DNA from: Curvibacter gracilis ATCC BAA-807
GTDB lineage: Bacteria > Pseudomonadota > Gammaproteobacteria > Burkholderiales > Burkholderiaceae_C
Assembly (NCBI RefSeq): GCF_000518645.1
Contig: NZ_JADZ01000029.1
Span: 19,461 to 83,460 of the forward strand
Direction: 5' to 3'
Length of the DNA stretch: 64,000 nt
How positions within the stretch are numbered: position 1 is the stretch's first letter; the number at the start of each line of letters is the position of its first letter. A program made the translations under genes and the position numbers. Of the stretch, positions 44,121 to 59,477 are shown piece by piece. Under the pieces are notes generated by a model. That model had not been told where the DNA came from. It searched no databases and worked only from the letters and a program-made list of their open reading frames with translations.

Positions 44121-45500
44121 TCAGCTGCCGGCGATCTTCATGCGGTTGATCAGCACCGAGCCGACGGTCTTGGCGCCGTAGGTGTACGCATCGGCCCCGA
44201 TGGCCTCGATGCCCTTGAACATGTCCTTGAGGTTGCCCGCGATGGTGATCTCCTGCACCGGGAAGGCGATGCGGCCGTTCTCGACCCAGAAGCCGCTGGC
44301 CCCGCGCGAGTAATCGCCCGTCACGTAGTTCACGCCCTGGCCCATCAGCTCGGTCACGAACAGGCCCGTGCCCAGCTTTTGCAGCATGGCGTCCAGGTCG
44401 TCACCGGCGCGGGTCAGGCGCGAGCGCAACGTCAGGTTGTGCGAGCCGCCCGCGTGGCCCGTGGTGCGAAGGCCCAGCTTGCGCGCCGAGTAGCTGGTCA
44501 AAAAGTACCCCTCCACGCGGCCGGCATCGACCACCTTGCGGGCACTGACCTTCACGCCTTCTTCATCAAAGGGCGAGCTGCCCTTGCCGCGCAGCACAAA
44601 GGGGTCTTCCAGCACATCGATGTGCTTGGGGAACACCTTCTTGCCCAGCGAGTCGAGCAGGAACGTGCTCTTGCGGTACAGCGCGCCGCCGCTCACGGCC
44701 TGCGTGAAGCTGCCCAGCAGGCCGGCGGCCAGGGGCGACTCGAACAGCACCGGGCATTGGGTGGTGGCGATCTTGCGCGACTTGAGGCGGCTCAGCGCGC
44801 GCTGGGCCGCGTAGCGCCCCACGGCCTCGGGGCTGGCCAGATCGTCGGCACAGCGCTGCGAGCTGTACCAGGCGTCGCGCTGCATGTCGGCGTTCTTGCC
44901 GGGCAGCGACGCGATGGGCGCCACCGACAGGCTGTGGCGCGAGCTGGCATAGCCGCCCCGAAAACCATGGGTGTGGGCGCTGAAGAAATGCGACTGCTGG
45001 GCCGACACCCCCGCCCCCTCGCTGTTGGTGATGCGCCGGCTGGTGGCCAGGGCGGCGGCTTCGCAGGCCTGGGCCAGGCTGACGGCCTGCTCGGCATTCA
45101 GCGCCCAGGGGTGGAACAGGTCCAGATCGGGCTGGGTGGTGGCGATGTCGGCCTCATCGGGCAGGCCGGCGCAAGGGTCTTCGGCGGTGAAGCGGGCGAT
45201 GTCGTAGGCGGCCTGCACGGTCTGCAGGATGGCCCCTTCGGAGAAATCGGAGGTGCTGGCATTGCCCCGGCGGTGCCCCAGGTACACGGTCACCCCCAGC
45301 GACTTGTCGCGGTTGCGTTCGACGTTTTCAAGCTCGCCCTTGCGCACGCTCACACTGAGCCCGCAGCCTTCGGAGGCCTCCGCGCCAGCATCGGTGGCAC
45401 CGAGCTTGAGCGCATGCGCCAAGGCGGTGTCCACCAGGTGTTCAAAGGTTTCTCGGGAGTAGCTGAAGCCGCTGGCGGCCGGTGTCTGGGGTTTCTTCAT
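44121..45500 (-). CDS. pmbA: Metalloprotease PmbA/TldE
   Basis: TldE subunit of the TldD/E heterodimeric protease that processes small peptides. The 459-residue product matches the PmbA family: an N-terminal domain around LGATDAGAEASEGCGLSVSVRKGELENVE, and a C-terminal half with GEEGVKVSARKVVDAG-like and TGHAGGSHNLTL segments near the end. TldE lacks the metal-binding HExxxH of TldD, consistent with its absence here. No tldD is in the window. Divergent from darP. Confidence 0.92.
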   Translation of the reverse strand: MKKPQTPAASGFSYSRETFEHLVDTALAHALKLGATDAGAEASEGCGLSVSVRKGELENVERNRDKSLGVTVYLGHRRGNASTSDFSEGAILQTVQAAYDIARFTAEDPCAGLPDEADIATTQPDLDLFHPWALNAEQAVSLAQACEAAALATSRRITNSEGAGVSAQQSHFFSAHTHGFRGGYASSRHSLSVAPIASLPGKNADMQRDAWYSSQRCADDLASPEAVGRYAAQRALSRLKSRKIATTQCPVLFESPLAAGLLGSFTQAVSGGALYRKSTFLLDSLGKKVFPKHIDVLEDPFVLRGKGSSPFDEEGVKVSARKVVDAGRVEGYFLTSYSARKLGLRTTGHAGGSHNLTLRSRLTRAGDDLDAMLQKLGTGLFVTELMGQGVNYVTGDYSRGASGFWVENGRIAFPVQEITIAGNLKDMFKGIEAIGADAYTYGAKTVGSVLINRMKIAGS

Positions 45501-45563
45501 AGCGGAAGCTATGATACTTGCCGCTCAGGGTCCCCTGTGGCCCTCACCCCGGATACCCCCAAC

Positions 45564-46226
45564 ATGTCACGCAAACCCAAAAAAGGCTACTACGTCCGTG
45601 GCCAGTTCGTTGCCGAAGGCAGCGAGCTGGACCTCCAGCTCAAGGCTGAGCTGAAAGGCACCGATGAAGCCAGCAAAACCGATCTCAAACGCGAAAGCAC
45701 TGCGCTGCAAAAGCTGGGTGAAGACCTGCTCACGCTGCGCGCCGACCTGATGGAGAAGCTGCCGCTGTCCGACAAGCTGGTCGATGCCCTGGCCGAGGCC
45801 AAGCGCATCACCAACTTCGAAGGCAAACGGCGCCAGATGCAGTTCGTTGGCAAGCTGATGCGCCTGCTCGACGCCGAAACGGTCGAAGCCGTCAAGACGG
45901 CGCTCGAAGTGCAACGCAAGGGCTCGGCGGCCGACACGGCCGCCCTGCACCTGGCCGAGCAATGGCGCGACCGCCTGATCGGCACCGAAGAAGCGCTGGG
46001 CGTCTGGCTGGACCAACATCCCGACACCGACACCCAGCAGCTGCGCGCCCTGATCCGCCAGGCCCGCAAGGATGCGCCACCGGCCGACAAGGCCGCCGTG
46101 TCGCAAGGCCTGGCCCCGCGCCAGAGCCGTGCCTACCGCGAGCTGTTCCGCCTGGTGCGGCGCCACCTGAACCCCGAGGCCTTCGAGGCCGAAGAAGCCG
46201 ACCACGCCGATGACCAAGACGACTGA
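45564..46226 (+). CDS. darP: Ribosome biogenesis factor DarP (YjgA, DUF615)
   Basis: Assembly factor associated with late 50S intermediates. The 220-residue protein has the conserved SRKPKKGYYVRGQFV start, LPLSDKLVDALAEAKRITNFEGKRRQMQFVGKLMR in the middle and a C-terminal RQSRAYRELFRLVRRHL helix. The start codon begins the conserved region; upstream in-frame sequence belongs to the opposite strand's gene. It overlaps mogA by 17 bases. Divergent pmbA/darP is a widespread proteobacterial pairing. Confidence 0.94.
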   Translation: MSRKPKKGYYVRGQFVAEGSELDLQLKAELKGTDEASKTDLKRESTALQKLGEDLLTLRADLMEKLPLSDKLVDALAEAKRITNFEGKRRQMQFVGKLMRLLDAETVEAVKTALEVQRKGSAADTAALHLAEQWRDRLIGTEEALGVWLDQHPDTDTQQLRALIRQARKDAPPADKAAVSQGLAPRQSRAYRELFRLVRRHLNPEAFEAEEADHADDQDD

Positions 46227-46845
46227 AGCCCCGGGTGCTGGCACCCTGCCCCCGCCCGAGCCGGTGCGAATCGGCATCGTCTCGATCAGCGACCGTGCCT
46301 CCAGCGGCGTCTACGAGGACAAGGGCCTGCCCGCCCTGCAAGACTGGCTGAGTCGGGCTTTGCTCAACCCGATCGAGTTCGAGCCGCGGCTCATCCCCGA
46401 TGAGCAGGCCACCATCAGCGCCACCCTGACCGCCCTGGTCGACGTGGCCCGCTGCGACCTGGTGCTGACCACCGGCGGCACCGGCCCGGCGCTGCGCGAC
46501 GTCACCCCCGAAGCCACACTGGCCGTGGCCCACAAGGAGATGCCGGGCTTTGGAGAGCAGATGCGCCAGATCAGCCTGCGCTTTGTGCCCACGGCCATCC
46601 TGTCGCGCCAGGTGGCGGTGATCCGGCACCAGAGCCTGATCATCAACCTGCCGGGCCAGCCCAAGGCCATCCAGGAAACCCTGGAAGGCCTCAAGGCCTC
46701 CGATGGCAGCGCCCTGGTGCCCGGCATCTTTGCCGCTGTACCCTACTGCATCGACCTGATCGGCGGCCCCTACCTTGAGACCCGCGACGAGGTCTGCAAG
46801 GCCTTCCGCCCGAAAACGGCGCAGCGCCCGGCGCGTCAGGCCTGA
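46210..46845 (+). CDS. mogA: Molybdopterin adenylyltransferase MogA
   Basis: Activates molybdopterin with ATP before molybdenum insertion, needed for the nitrate reductase NasA encoded earlier in the window. The 211-residue product contains IGIVSISDRASSGVYEDKG, the MPT-binding TTGGTGPALRDVTPEAT and the C-terminal LIGGPYLET. The N-terminal 20 residues overlap darP and may be non-conserved. Confidence 0.93.
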   Translation: MTKTTEAPGAGTLPPPEPVRIGIVSISDRASSGVYEDKGLPALQDWLSRALLNPIEFEPRLIPDEQATISATLTALVDVARCDLVLTTGGTGPALRDVTPEATLAVAHKEMPGFGEQMRQISLRFVPTAILSRQVAVIRHQSLIINLPGQPKAIQETLEGLKASDGSALVPGIFAAVPYCIDLIGGPYLETRDEVCKAFRPKTAQRPARQA

Positions 46846-46861
46846 AACTGCCGCGCCCGCA

Positions 46862-46887
46862 AAAAAGCGACCCGAGGGTCGCTTTTT
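46862..46887. terminator. Bidirectional intrinsic terminator between mogA and cysE
   Basis: AAAAAGCGACC pairs with GGTCGCTTTTT around a short loop. The A/T runs on both sides make it able to stop both convergent genes. Confidence 0.88.
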
Positions 46888-46915
46888 CTTTGGGGTGACC
46901 GTGCCAGCCCCAGGC

Positions 46916-47689
46916 TCACTTGCCGACCAGGTCGTTGAGCTTGGCCGCCTCGAAGCACTCGCTGCGTTGCGCATCCTGCGGCACGCAATCACCCGCTGCG
47001 GGGCGGCTGCTGAGTTTTTCGATGGCCTGCCACAACAGGGCGATCTGGTGCTCTTGCGACGAGGCGCTGGTGATCAGGCCCTTGAGCGCCTGGCTCACCG
47101 GGTCGTCCTCCAGCGTGACGCCATAGGCCGAGAACTTGGCGCGCTCGGGCGTGGCGTCGGCACTGGCCCCGTCCTTGGACGGGATGATGCGGGCCGGGAT
47201 GCCCACCGCCGTGGCCCCGGGCGGCACGGGCTTGATGACCACCGCATTGCTGCCGATCTTGGCGCCATCACCGACCACAAAGCCGCCCAGCACCTTGGCG
47301 CCAGCACTCACCACCACGTCCTTGCCCAGGGTGGGGTGGCGCTTGGCGCCCTTGTACAGCGAGGTGCCGCCCAGGGTCACGCCCTGGTAGATGGTGCAGC
47401 CGTCGCCGATTTCGGCGGTCTCGCCCACCACCACGCCCATGGCATGGTCGAAGAACACCCGCTGCCCCAGTTTGGCGCCGGGGTGGATCTCGATGCCGGT
47501 CAGAAACCGCGCCACATGCGAGATGAAGCGCCCCAGCCACTTGAGGCCATGGGTCCAGCACCAGTGGGCCGGCCGGTGCAAGACCACGGCATGCAGGCCC
47601 GGATAACAGGTGATCACCTCCCAGGTGCTGCGCGCGGCAGGGTCGCGGTCAAGAATGCACTGGATGTCGGATCGGAGGCGGGAAAACAT
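46916..47689 (-). CDS. cysE: Serine O-acetyltransferase
   Basis: First step of cysteine synthesis, acetylating serine. The 257-residue protein has the N-terminal helical part and then a left-handed beta-helix of hexapeptide repeats: [44 protein letters not shown]. The His/Asp catalytic region is FFDHAMG. The C-terminal tail beyond about residue 195 is longer than in E. coli. The start [21 protein letters not shown] matches the short betaproteobacterial form; upstream frame is not coding. Confidence 0.94.
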   Translation of the reverse strand: MFSRLRSDIQCILDRDPAARSTWEVITCYPGLHAVVLHRPAHWCWTHGLKWLGRFISHVARFLTGIEIHPGAKLGQRVFFDHAMGVVVGETAEIGDGCTIYQGVTLGGTSLYKGAKRHPTLGKDVVVSAGAKVLGGFVVGDGAKIGSNAVVIKPVPPGATAVGIPARIIPSKDGASADATPERAKFSAYGVTLEDDPVSQALKGLITSASSQEHQIALLWQAIEKLSSRPAAGDCVPQDAQRSECFEAAKLNDLVGK

Positions 47690-47721
47690 GACTTGGGGTT
47701 GAATCGATATGAGCTGACAGT

Positions 47722-48450
47722 CTATCGGCTGCTGCGGGCGGCGGTTTCGATCATGGCCTTGGCAACACCTCTGAGGATGTGGATTTCCTCCTGGGTCAGA
47801 TCGGCACGGTTGAAAAGCTGGTTCAGGCGCGGCATCAGCTTTTTGGGCGCGGCCGGATCCAGAAAGCCGATGTCGACCAGTGCCCTCTCCCAGTGCCCCA
47901 GCATGCCGGCCACCTGCTGCGCATCGGCCGGGCGCACCGGCGCGGTGGCCGATTGCAGCGCAAAACCGCCCAGGGCCTGGCGCCATTCGTAGGCAATCAC
48001 CTGGATCGCCGCGCCCAGGTTGAGCGAGCCGAAATCCGGGTTCGTCGGAATGCTCAGGCAGGTGTGGCAGCGGTAGACGTCGTCGTTGTGCATGCCGAAG
48101 CGCTCCGAACCGAACAGAAAGCCCACCGCCTGCGACGGGTCCTGTGCCAGCTCGGCGAAATGCGGGCGCGGCGCCTTGAGCGGCGGGCCGAAGTCGCGCG
48201 GCGTCATGGCGGTGGCACACAGGTGGGTGATGCCGTCCAGGGCCTCGTCCAGGGTCTGCACCACGCGGGCCCGGCTCAGCACGTCTTCGGCGCCGCTGGC
48301 GCGCTGGATGGTCTCCTCGCGCTGCAGCACATCGGGCCAGCGCGGCGCCACCAGCACCAGGTCATCGAAGCCCATCACTTTCAGGGCACGGGCAGCGGCG
48401 CCCACGTTGCCGGCGTGGCTGGTCTGGATCAGGACGAATCGGGTTTTCAT
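47722..48450 (-). CDS. trmJ: tRNA (cytidine/uridine-2'-O-)-methyltransferase TrmJ
   Basis: SPOUT-family enzyme that methylates the 2'-O of position 32 in tRNAs. The 242-residue protein starts [32 protein letters not shown] and contains [10 protein letters not shown] and [14 protein letters not shown], the knot motifs of TrmJ. It is 32 bases upstream of cysE on the same strand, so probably in one operon, and divergent from suhB. Confidence 0.94.
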   Translation of the reverse strand: MKTRFVLIQTSHAGNVGAAARALKVMGFDDLVLVAPRWPDVLQREETIQRASGAEDVLSRARVVQTLDEALDGITHLCATAMTPRDFGPPLKAPRPHFAELAQDPSQAVGFLFGSERFGMHNDDVYRCHTCLSIPTNPDFGSLNLGAAIQVIAYEWRQALGGFALQSATAPVRPADAQQVAGMLGHWERALVDIGFLDPAAPKKLMPRLNQLFNRADLTQEEIHILRGVAKAMIETAARSSR

Positions 48451-48627
48451 GGGCTGGGCACAGGGTCTCTGGGACAGGGGGCTGGCGTGCGGGGAGCAAC
48501 GGCGGGTAAAATGCCGCTATTGTCGCCTCCCGCATCGCCGGTGAGGCCCAGTTCCCGCCCCGCAGCCCAGGCTGCGAATGTCGCCCATGCGGCGCAGGCG
48601 GGCCTCTCACGCTCTTCCTCACAATCT

Positions 48628-49572
48628 ATGTCATCCAACCTGCACCCCATGCTCAACGTGGCCATCAAGGCCGCACGCGCCGCTGGCGCCATCATCAACC
48701 GCGCGGCACTCGATGTCGAATCCGTGCGCATCTCGCAAAAGCAGGTGAATGACTTTGTGACGGAAGTCGATCAGGCGGCCGAGAACATCATCATCGAGAC
48801 CCTTCTCACGGCCTACCCGGGCCACGGCATCCTGGCCGAGGAATCGGGTCAGGCGCACGGCGCCAAAGACTCTGAATTCGTCTGGATCATCGATCCGCTC
48901 GACGGCACCACCAACTTCATCCACGGCTTCCCCGTGTACTGCGTCAGCATCGCGCTGGCCGTGCGCGGCAAGATCGAGCAAGCCGTCATCTACGACCCCA
49001 GCCGCAACGACCTGTTCACCGCCACCAAGGGCCGTGGCGCCTACCTGAACGAGCGCCGCATCCGCGTGAGCAAGCGCACCCGACTGGGTGAGTCGCTGAT
49101 CTCCACCGGCTTCCCCTTCCGCCCGGGCGACAACTTCAAGGCCTACCTGGCCATGATGGCCGACATCATGCCCCGCACCGCCGGCCTGCGCCGCCCCGGC
49201 GCCGCCGCCCTGGACCTGGCCTATGTGGCCGCCGGTTTCTGCGACGGCTTCTTCGAAACCGGTCTGTCGCCCTGGGACATCGCTGCAGGCTCGCTGCTGG
49301 TGACCGAGGCCGGTGGCCTGATCGGCAACTTCACCGGTGAAGCCGACTTCCTGGAACAAAAGGAATGCCTGGCTGGCAACCCGCGCATCTACGGCCAACT
49401 GGTCACCATCCTGGGCAAGTACAGCAAGTTTGCCGGCGCCGGTGAAAAGGCCGCCGTGCGCCAGGCCCTGGGCCAGGACAGCGCCGCCACCGACAGCAGC
49501 GAAGCCGAAGCCGGCAACGCCCCGGCCGACGATGCCGCCCCTGGCGCAGCGCAGGGCGATGCCCCGTTCTGA
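48628..49572 (+). CDS. suhB: Inositol-1-monophosphatase / SuhB
   Basis: Mg2+-dependent inositol monophosphatase fold; in E. coli SuhB also joins the rRNA antitermination complex. The 314-residue product has metal-site motifs [25 protein letters not shown] and [19 protein letters not shown]. The C-terminal 45 residues form an acidic Ala/Asp/Glu-rich extension not found in the E. coli protein. I start at [17 protein letters not shown]; a TAAAAT-like -10 element lies about 115 bases upstream in the gap shared with trmJ. Confidence 0.92.
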   Translation: MSSNLHPMLNVAIKAARAAGAIINRAALDVESVRISQKQVNDFVTEVDQAAENIIIETLLTAYPGHGILAEESGQAHGAKDSEFVWIIDPLDGTTNFIHGFPVYCVSIALAVRGKIEQAVIYDPSRNDLFTATKGRGAYLNERRIRVSKRTRLGESLISTGFPFRPGDNFKAYLAMMADIMPRTAGLRRPGAAALDLAYVAAGFCDGFFETGLSPWDIAAGSLLVTEAGGLIGNFTGEADFLEQKECLAGNPRIYGQLVTILGKYSKFAGAGEKAAVRQALGQDSAATDSSEAEAGNAPADDAAPGAAQGDAPF

Positions 49573-49608
49573 AAAAAGCCTGAACCGGCGCCTGGACGCT
49601 GACGCCGC

Positions 49609-50742
49609 TCAGTCGGCGTAGCGCAGCGCGATGGTGCGGAAATCGTCGGCGATCTCGATGAAGGCGTCGACGATGTCCGGATCGAAGTGCTGGCCCCGGC
49701 CCTGCACCACGATCTGGCAGGCCTGTTCATGCGAAAACGCAGGCTTGTAGACCCGCTTGCTGATCAGCGCGTCATAGACGTCGGCCACGGCCATCAGGCG
49801 GGCCGACACGGGAATGGCGTCTCCAGCCAGGCCCTCTGGGTAGCCTGAGCCGTCCCACTTCTCCTGGTGGCTGTAGGCAATCTCTTTGGCGAAGGTCAGA
49901 AATTTCACCTTGATGCCCAGGCGCCGCTCGGCCTCCTCGATGGCATCGCGCCCGATCTCCGGGTGGTGCTTCATCACCTCGAATTCTTCCACCGTGAGCT
50001 TGCCGGGCTTGAGCAGGATGGCATCCGGAATGCCCACCTTGCCGATGTCGTGCAAGGGCGCCGATTTGTACAGCAGCTCGATGTTGCGCTCGCTGAGCAC
50101 AGCCTCGAAGCGCGGGTGCTCACGCAGGCGCTCCGCCAAGGCCTTCACATACAGCTGGGTGCGCCGGATGTGGTTGCCCGTCTCGCTGTCACGGGTTTCG
50201 GCCAGGGCCGCCATCACCATGATGGTCACATCCTGGATGGCCTGCACCTCCAGCGTGCGCAAGGCCACCTCCTGCTGCAGGTAGTCGCTCTTGCTGCGCA
50301 AAAAGTCGGCCGTGGCTTTCAGCGCCAGATGCGTCTGCACCCGGGCCAGCAGAATCGGCGGACTGATCGGCTTGGTGATGTAGTCCACCGCCCCCAGCGC
50401 CAGGCCCAGGGCCTCGTCGGCCACATCGGCACGGGCCGTCAGAAAGATCACCGGGATGTCGCGCGTGGTCGGGTCGGCCTTGAGGCGGCGGCACACCTCG
50501 TAGCCATCCATGCCGGGCATCATGATGTCGAGCAGGATCAGGTCCGGGGTCGGCGTCTGGGCGGCGATGCGCAAGCCCTTTTCGCCCTGGTTGGCCACTT
50601 TCACCCGGTAATGGTCTTTGAGCAGCGAGCTCATCAGGCTGAGGTTGTCGGCCAGATCGTCCACCACCAGCACGGTGGCGATCGGCTTGTCGACCATCAA
50701 GGACACTTCAGCAGACACGGGAACGGCGGCCATCAGATTCAC
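49609..50742 (-). CDS. Response regulator with HD-GYP output domain
   Basis: 377 residues. A CheY receiver at about 20-145 has the acidic pair in VLVVDDLADN, phospho-Asp in DLILLDIMMPGMDGYEV and the Lys in ITKPIS. The C-terminal HD-GYP domain follows: HD in LLYKSAPLHDIGKVGIPDAIL, and HHPEIGRDAIEEAE and SHQEKWDGSGYPEGLAGDAIP (GYP). HD-GYP enzymes degrade cyclic di-GMP, and all key residues appear present. It lies 27 bases downstream of the hybrid kinase, which presumably phosphorylates it. Confidence 0.94.
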   Translation of the reverse strand: MNLMAAVPVSAEVSLMVDKPIATVLVVDDLADNLSLMSSLLKDHYRVKVANQGEKGLRIAAQTPTPDLILLDIMMPGMDGYEVCRRLKADPTTRDIPVIFLTARADVADEALGLALGAVDYITKPISPPILLARVQTHLALKATADFLRSKSDYLQQEVALRTLEVQAIQDVTIMVMAALAETRDSETGNHIRRTQLYVKALAERLREHPRFEAVLSERNIELLYKSAPLHDIGKVGIPDAILLKPGKLTVEEFEVMKHHPEIGRDAIEEAERRLGIKVKFLTFAKEIAYSHQEKWDGSGYPEGLAGDAIPVSARLMAVADVYDALISKRVYKPAFSHEQACQIVVQGRGQHFDPDIVDAFIEIADDFRTIALRYAD

Positions 50743-50769
50743 CCTGTAAAAAGGCCCGCGTCTGCACCA

Positions 50770-55620
<4,851 letters not shown>

Positions 55621-55987
55621 CGCCACCCCCGCAATGGGCCCGGCGCCGTGGCCGCCTGGCAATGCAACAAGGCGTTACTGTCGATCCTGCAAGTTTTGAC
55701 TGCCGGCACGCACACACCTCCGTGAAGACCCCCCATGCTAAGGGATGATGAGGGCGCGCCGGTGTCAGTCATGTCAAGGCCCGGTGATTGGCCTGCGCCG
55801 CCGCCGACAGGCCTGGGGCCTCCTACAATCCCCGCACCCGCCTGAGCCCCCTGCCCCCGCCGCAATCCGGCGCCAGGCAAAACGATGGCGGAGCGGCACC
55901 TGCCTGCCGACCCGCCCATGAACGGGCCCCAGCGCGCGCGACCCCGTGAAGACCAATGAAGGAAGGCTTTTGCCTGCTGAGTGACTG

Positions 55988-58624
55988 ATGTCCAAGGAAA
56001 AAACCGATTCCGCCCCCGAGCCTACCGGCCTGTCTGCCCACACCCCGATGATGCAGCAGTACTTCGCCCTCAAGGCGAACCACCCGGACACGCTGCTGTT
56101 CTACCGCATGGGCGACTTCTATGAGCTGTTCTACGACGACGCCGAAAAGGCCGCCCGCCTGCTCGACATCACCCTGACCCGGCGCGGCCAGTCGGCCGGT
56201 CAGCCCGTGGTCATGGCCGGCGTGCCCTTCCATTCGATGGAGAACTACCTGGCGCGCCTGATCCGCCATGGCGAATCGGTGGCCATCTGCGAACAGGTGG
56301 GCGACGTGGCCACGGCCAAGGGGCCGGTCGAACGCAAGGTGGTGCGCGTGGTCACCCCGGGCACGCTGACCGATGCCGAGCTGCTGGGCGACAAGGCCGA
56401 TGCCGTGCTGCTGTCGGTGCACCAGGGCCCGCGCAACCGCTGCGGCCTGGCCTGGCTCAGCGTCACGCAGGACGACATCCACCTGGCCGAATGCGCCAGT
56501 GACGAGCTGGAAGCCTGGCTGGCCCGCATCGCGCCCAGCGAGCTGATCTTCAGCGCCGATGTGACCCCCAGCTTCGAGCAAAGCCTGCGCCAGGCCCGGG
56601 CCACCGCCGGCCTGCCCATGAGCCAACGCCCCGAGTGGCAGTTTGATGCCGCCCTGGGCCAGCGCAAGCTGCTGGAGCAACTGCAGGTGGCCAGCCTCAG
56701 CACCTGGCACGCCGAGGACCTGCCGCAGGCCCACGCCGCCGCGGCCGCCCTGCTCAACTACGCCGAACACACCCAGGGCCGGGCCCTGCCCCACCTGCGC
56801 GCCCTGCGCGTGCAGCGCAGCGGCGAACTGATCGAGCTGCCCGTGACCACCCGGCGCAACCTCGAGCTGGTCAAGACCCTGCGCGGCGAAGATTCGCCCA
56901 CCGTGTATTCGCTGCTGGACACCTGCATGACCGGCATGGGCAGCCGCCTGCTCAAGACCTGGCTGCTCGAGCCCCCGCGCGACCGCAGCATCGCCCAGGC
57001 GCGGTTGGACGCGATTGCCGTGCTCAAGGGCGGCAACGGTGCCGGCCCCTGGCACGCGCTGCGCGCCCAGCTCAAGGGCAGCAGCGATGTGGAGCGCATC
57101 ACCGCGCGCATTGCCCTGCGCCAGGTGCGCCCGCGCGAGCTGGTGGCCCTGCAGGTGTCGCTGATCAAGGCCGAAGGCCTGACCCGCATCGGCCAATGGC
57201 CCGAGGGCACCCTGGCCCAGGTGGCCACCGAGCTGCAGGCCCCGCCCGAATGCGCCGCCCTGCTGCAACGCGCCATCCTGCCCGAGCCCGCGGCCCTGGT
57301 GCGCGACGGCGGCGTGATCGCCGAAGGCTTTGACGCCGAGCTCGATGAGCTGCGCCACATCCAGAACCACGCCGACAGCTTTCTGGTCGAGCTGGAGGTG
57401 CGTGAGCGTGAGCGCACGGGCATTGCCAACCTGCGCGTGCAATACAACAAGGTGCACGGCTTCTACATCGAAGTCACGCAGGGCCAGCTCGACAAGGTGC
57501 CGGCCGACTACCGCCGGCGCCAGACCCTGAAGAACGCCGAACGCTTCATCACGCCCGAACTCAAGGCCTTCGAAGACAAGGCCTTGTCGGCACAGGAACG
57601 CGCCCTGGCGCGCGAGAAATGGCTGTACGAGCAGGTGCTGGACGCCTTGCAGGCCCATGTGCCGGCGCTGAGCCGCGTGGCCCGCGCCATGGCCACGCTG
57701 GACGTGCTGTGCACCCTGTCCGAGCGCGCCCTGACGCTGGGCTGGAACGCCCCGGTGTTCGCCAAGGAGCCCTGCATCGACATCACCCGGGGCCGCCACC
57801 CGGTGGTCGAGGCCCGGCTGGCCGAGACCTCGGGCGGCAGCTTCATCGCGAACGACACCCGGCTGGGCCTGCGCCAACGCATGCAGATCATCACCGGGCC
57901 CAACATGGGCGGTAAATCGACCTACATGCGCCAGGTGGCACTGATCGTGCTTCTGGCCAGCATGGGCAGCCATGTGCCCGCCGAGGCCTGTCGCCTCGGG
58001 CCCATCGACGCCATCCACACCCGGATCGGCGCCGCCGATGACCTGGCCAATGCCCAATCGACCTTCATGCTGGAGATGACCGAAGCCGCCCAGATCCTGC
58101 ACAGCGCCACGCCCCACAGCCTGGTGCTGATGGACGAGATCGGCCGCGGCACCTCGACCTTCGACGGCCTGGCCCTGGCCTCGGGCATCGCCACCCAACT
58201 GCATGACCGCACCCAGGCCTTCACGCTGTTTGCCACCCACTACTTCGAGCTGACCGAGTTTCCGGCCAAGCACCACCAGGCGGTGAACGTGCACGTGAGC
58301 GCCACCGAGTCGGGCTCGGACATCGTGTTTCTGCACGAGATCCAGAACGGACCGGCCAGCCGCAGCTACGGCATCCAGGTGGCCCGCCTGGCCGGCATGC
58401 CGGTGGCCGTGCTGCACCATGCCCGCCATGCACTGGAGGCCCTGGAGTTGCGGGCCAGCGAATCGCAGGCCCAGGTGGACCTGTTCGCGCCGCCACCAGC
58501 GACCGAATCCATCGCACCCAGCGCCTTAGAATCCAGGTTTGCCGAGATCGACCCCGACACCCTCAGTCCACGCGAAGCGCTGGACCTGATCTACTCCCTG
58601 AAAAAACTAGCGTCTTCCCAATGA
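55988..58624 (+). CDS. mutS: DNA mismatch repair protein MutS
   Basis: Mismatch-recognition ATPase, 878 aa. The N-terminal mismatch loop F-x-E is in MGDFYELF. The lever/clamp region is in the middle, and the ABC-type ATPase has Walker [14 protein letters not shown] and Walker [17 protein letters not shown]. The C terminus ends with the [12 protein letters not shown] tail typical of the family. It overlaps the protease gene by four bases (ATGA). The 325-base upstream gap has a TACAAT -10-like element near 55824 but no gene. Confidence 0.97.
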   Translation: MSKEKTDSAPEPTGLSAHTPMMQQYFALKANHPDTLLFYRMGDFYELFYDDAEKAARLLDITLTRRGQSAGQPVVMAGVPFHSMENYLARLIRHGESVAICEQVGDVATAKGPVERKVVRVVTPGTLTDAELLGDKADAVLLSVHQGPRNRCGLAWLSVTQDDIHLAECASDELEAWLARIAPSELIFSADVTPSFEQSLRQARATAGLPMSQRPEWQFDAALGQRKLLEQLQVASLSTWHAEDLPQAHAAAAALLNYAEHTQGRALPHLRALRVQRSGELIELPVTTRRNLELVKTLRGEDSPTVYSLLDTCMTGMGSRLLKTWLLEPPRDRSIAQARLDAIAVLKGGNGAGPWHALRAQLKGSSDVERITARIALRQVRPRELVALQVSLIKAEGLTRIGQWPEGTLAQVATELQAPPECAALLQRAILPEPAALVRDGGVIAEGFDAELDELRHIQNHADSFLVELEVRERERTGIANLRVQYNKVHGFYIEVTQGQLDKVPADYRRRQTLKNAERFITPELKAFEDKALSAQERALAREKWLYEQVLDALQAHVPALSRVARAMATLDVLCTLSERALTLGWNAPVFAKEPCIDITRGRHPVVEARLAETSGGSFIANDTRLGLRQRMQIITGPNMGGKSTYMRQVALIVLLASMGSHVPAEACRLGPIDAIHTRIGAADDLANAQSTFMLEMTEAAQILHSATPHSLVLMDEIGRGTSTFDGLALASGIATQLHDRTQAFTLFATHYFELTEFPAKHHQAVNVHVSATESGSDIVFLHEIQNGPASRSYGIQVARLAGMPVAVLHHARHALEALELRASESQAQVDLFAPPPATESIAPSALESRFAEIDPDTLSPREALDLIYSLKKLASSQ

Positions 58625-59448
58625 CTTACTGCGTCGCCATCAAACTCAATGCGGGCCTGGTGTTCCTGTCCGATTCGCGCACCAATGCCGGTCTCGACCA
58701 GATCAGCACCTTCCGCAAGATGATCGTCTACGAAAAGCCGGACGATCGCTTCATGGTGCTGCTGTCGGCCGGCAATCTGAGCATCTCGCAGTCCATCCGC
58801 GAGATCCTGCAGGTGGAGCAGCTCAAGGACCACGAAGGTGGCGAGCCCATCACCATCTGGAACGCCAAGAGCATGTTCGACGCCTGCCGCGTGCTGGGCT
58901 CGGCCGTGCGCCGGGTGTATGAGCGCGATGCCGCCTCGCTGCGCCAGTCTGGCGTCGAGTTCAACGTGTCGATGATCTTCGGCGGTCAGATCAAGGGCGA
59001 AGGCATGCGCCTGTTCCAGGTCTACTCAGCCGGCAACTTCATCGAAGCCACCCCTGAGACGCCCTACTTCCAGATCGGCGAATCCAAGTACGGCAAGCCC
59101 GTGCTCGACCGCGTGATCACCCCGACCACCCCGCTGGATGAAGCCGCCAAGTGCGCCCTGGTGTCGATGGATTCGACCCTCAAGTCCAACCTGTCGGTGG
59201 GCCTGCCACTCGACCTGGTGGTGTACGAAGCCCACCAGTTCAAGACCGAGAAGGTCATCTGCATCGACGAGAACAACCCCTACTTCCGCATGGTGCATGG
59301 CAGCTGGGGCCAGAAGCTGCGCGAAGTGTTCGACAGCATCGAAGACCCGATGTGGGGCGACGGCCAGACCGAGGTGCCGCTGATGGTGCACAGCCCGCGC
59401 AGCAAGCCGCTGCACAAGATCGCCACCCCGCAAGAAAAGCTGATCTGA
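58621..59448 (+). CDS. Anbu-type proteasome-like protease
   Basis: Bacterial proteasome homologue (Anbu/BPH-like) of 275 residues. The sequence [34 protein letters not shown] places the catalytic Thr directly after Met1, needing no propeptide, as in Anbu. The length and the LVYEAH and C-terminal regions fit the family. Anbu usually sits with transglutaminase, ATP-grasp and alpha-E genes; those are absent here. Instead it is translationally coupled to mutS (ATGA) and followed by an alpha/beta hydrolase 29 bases on. Confidence 0.9.
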   Translation: MTYCVAIKLNAGLVFLSDSRTNAGLDQISTFRKMIVYEKPDDRFMVLLSAGNLSISQSIREILQVEQLKDHEGGEPITIWNAKSMFDACRVLGSAVRRVYERDAASLRQSGVEFNVSMIFGGQIKGEGMRLFQVYSAGNFIEATPETPYFQIGESKYGKPVLDRVITPTTPLDEAAKCALVSMDSTLKSNLSVGLPLDLVVYEAHQFKTEKVICIDENNPYFRMVHGSWGQKLREVFDSIEDPMWGDGQTEVPLMVHSPRSKPLHKIATPQEKLI

Positions 59449-59477
59449 AACCGCCACCGGTTGGCACAACGGAATCC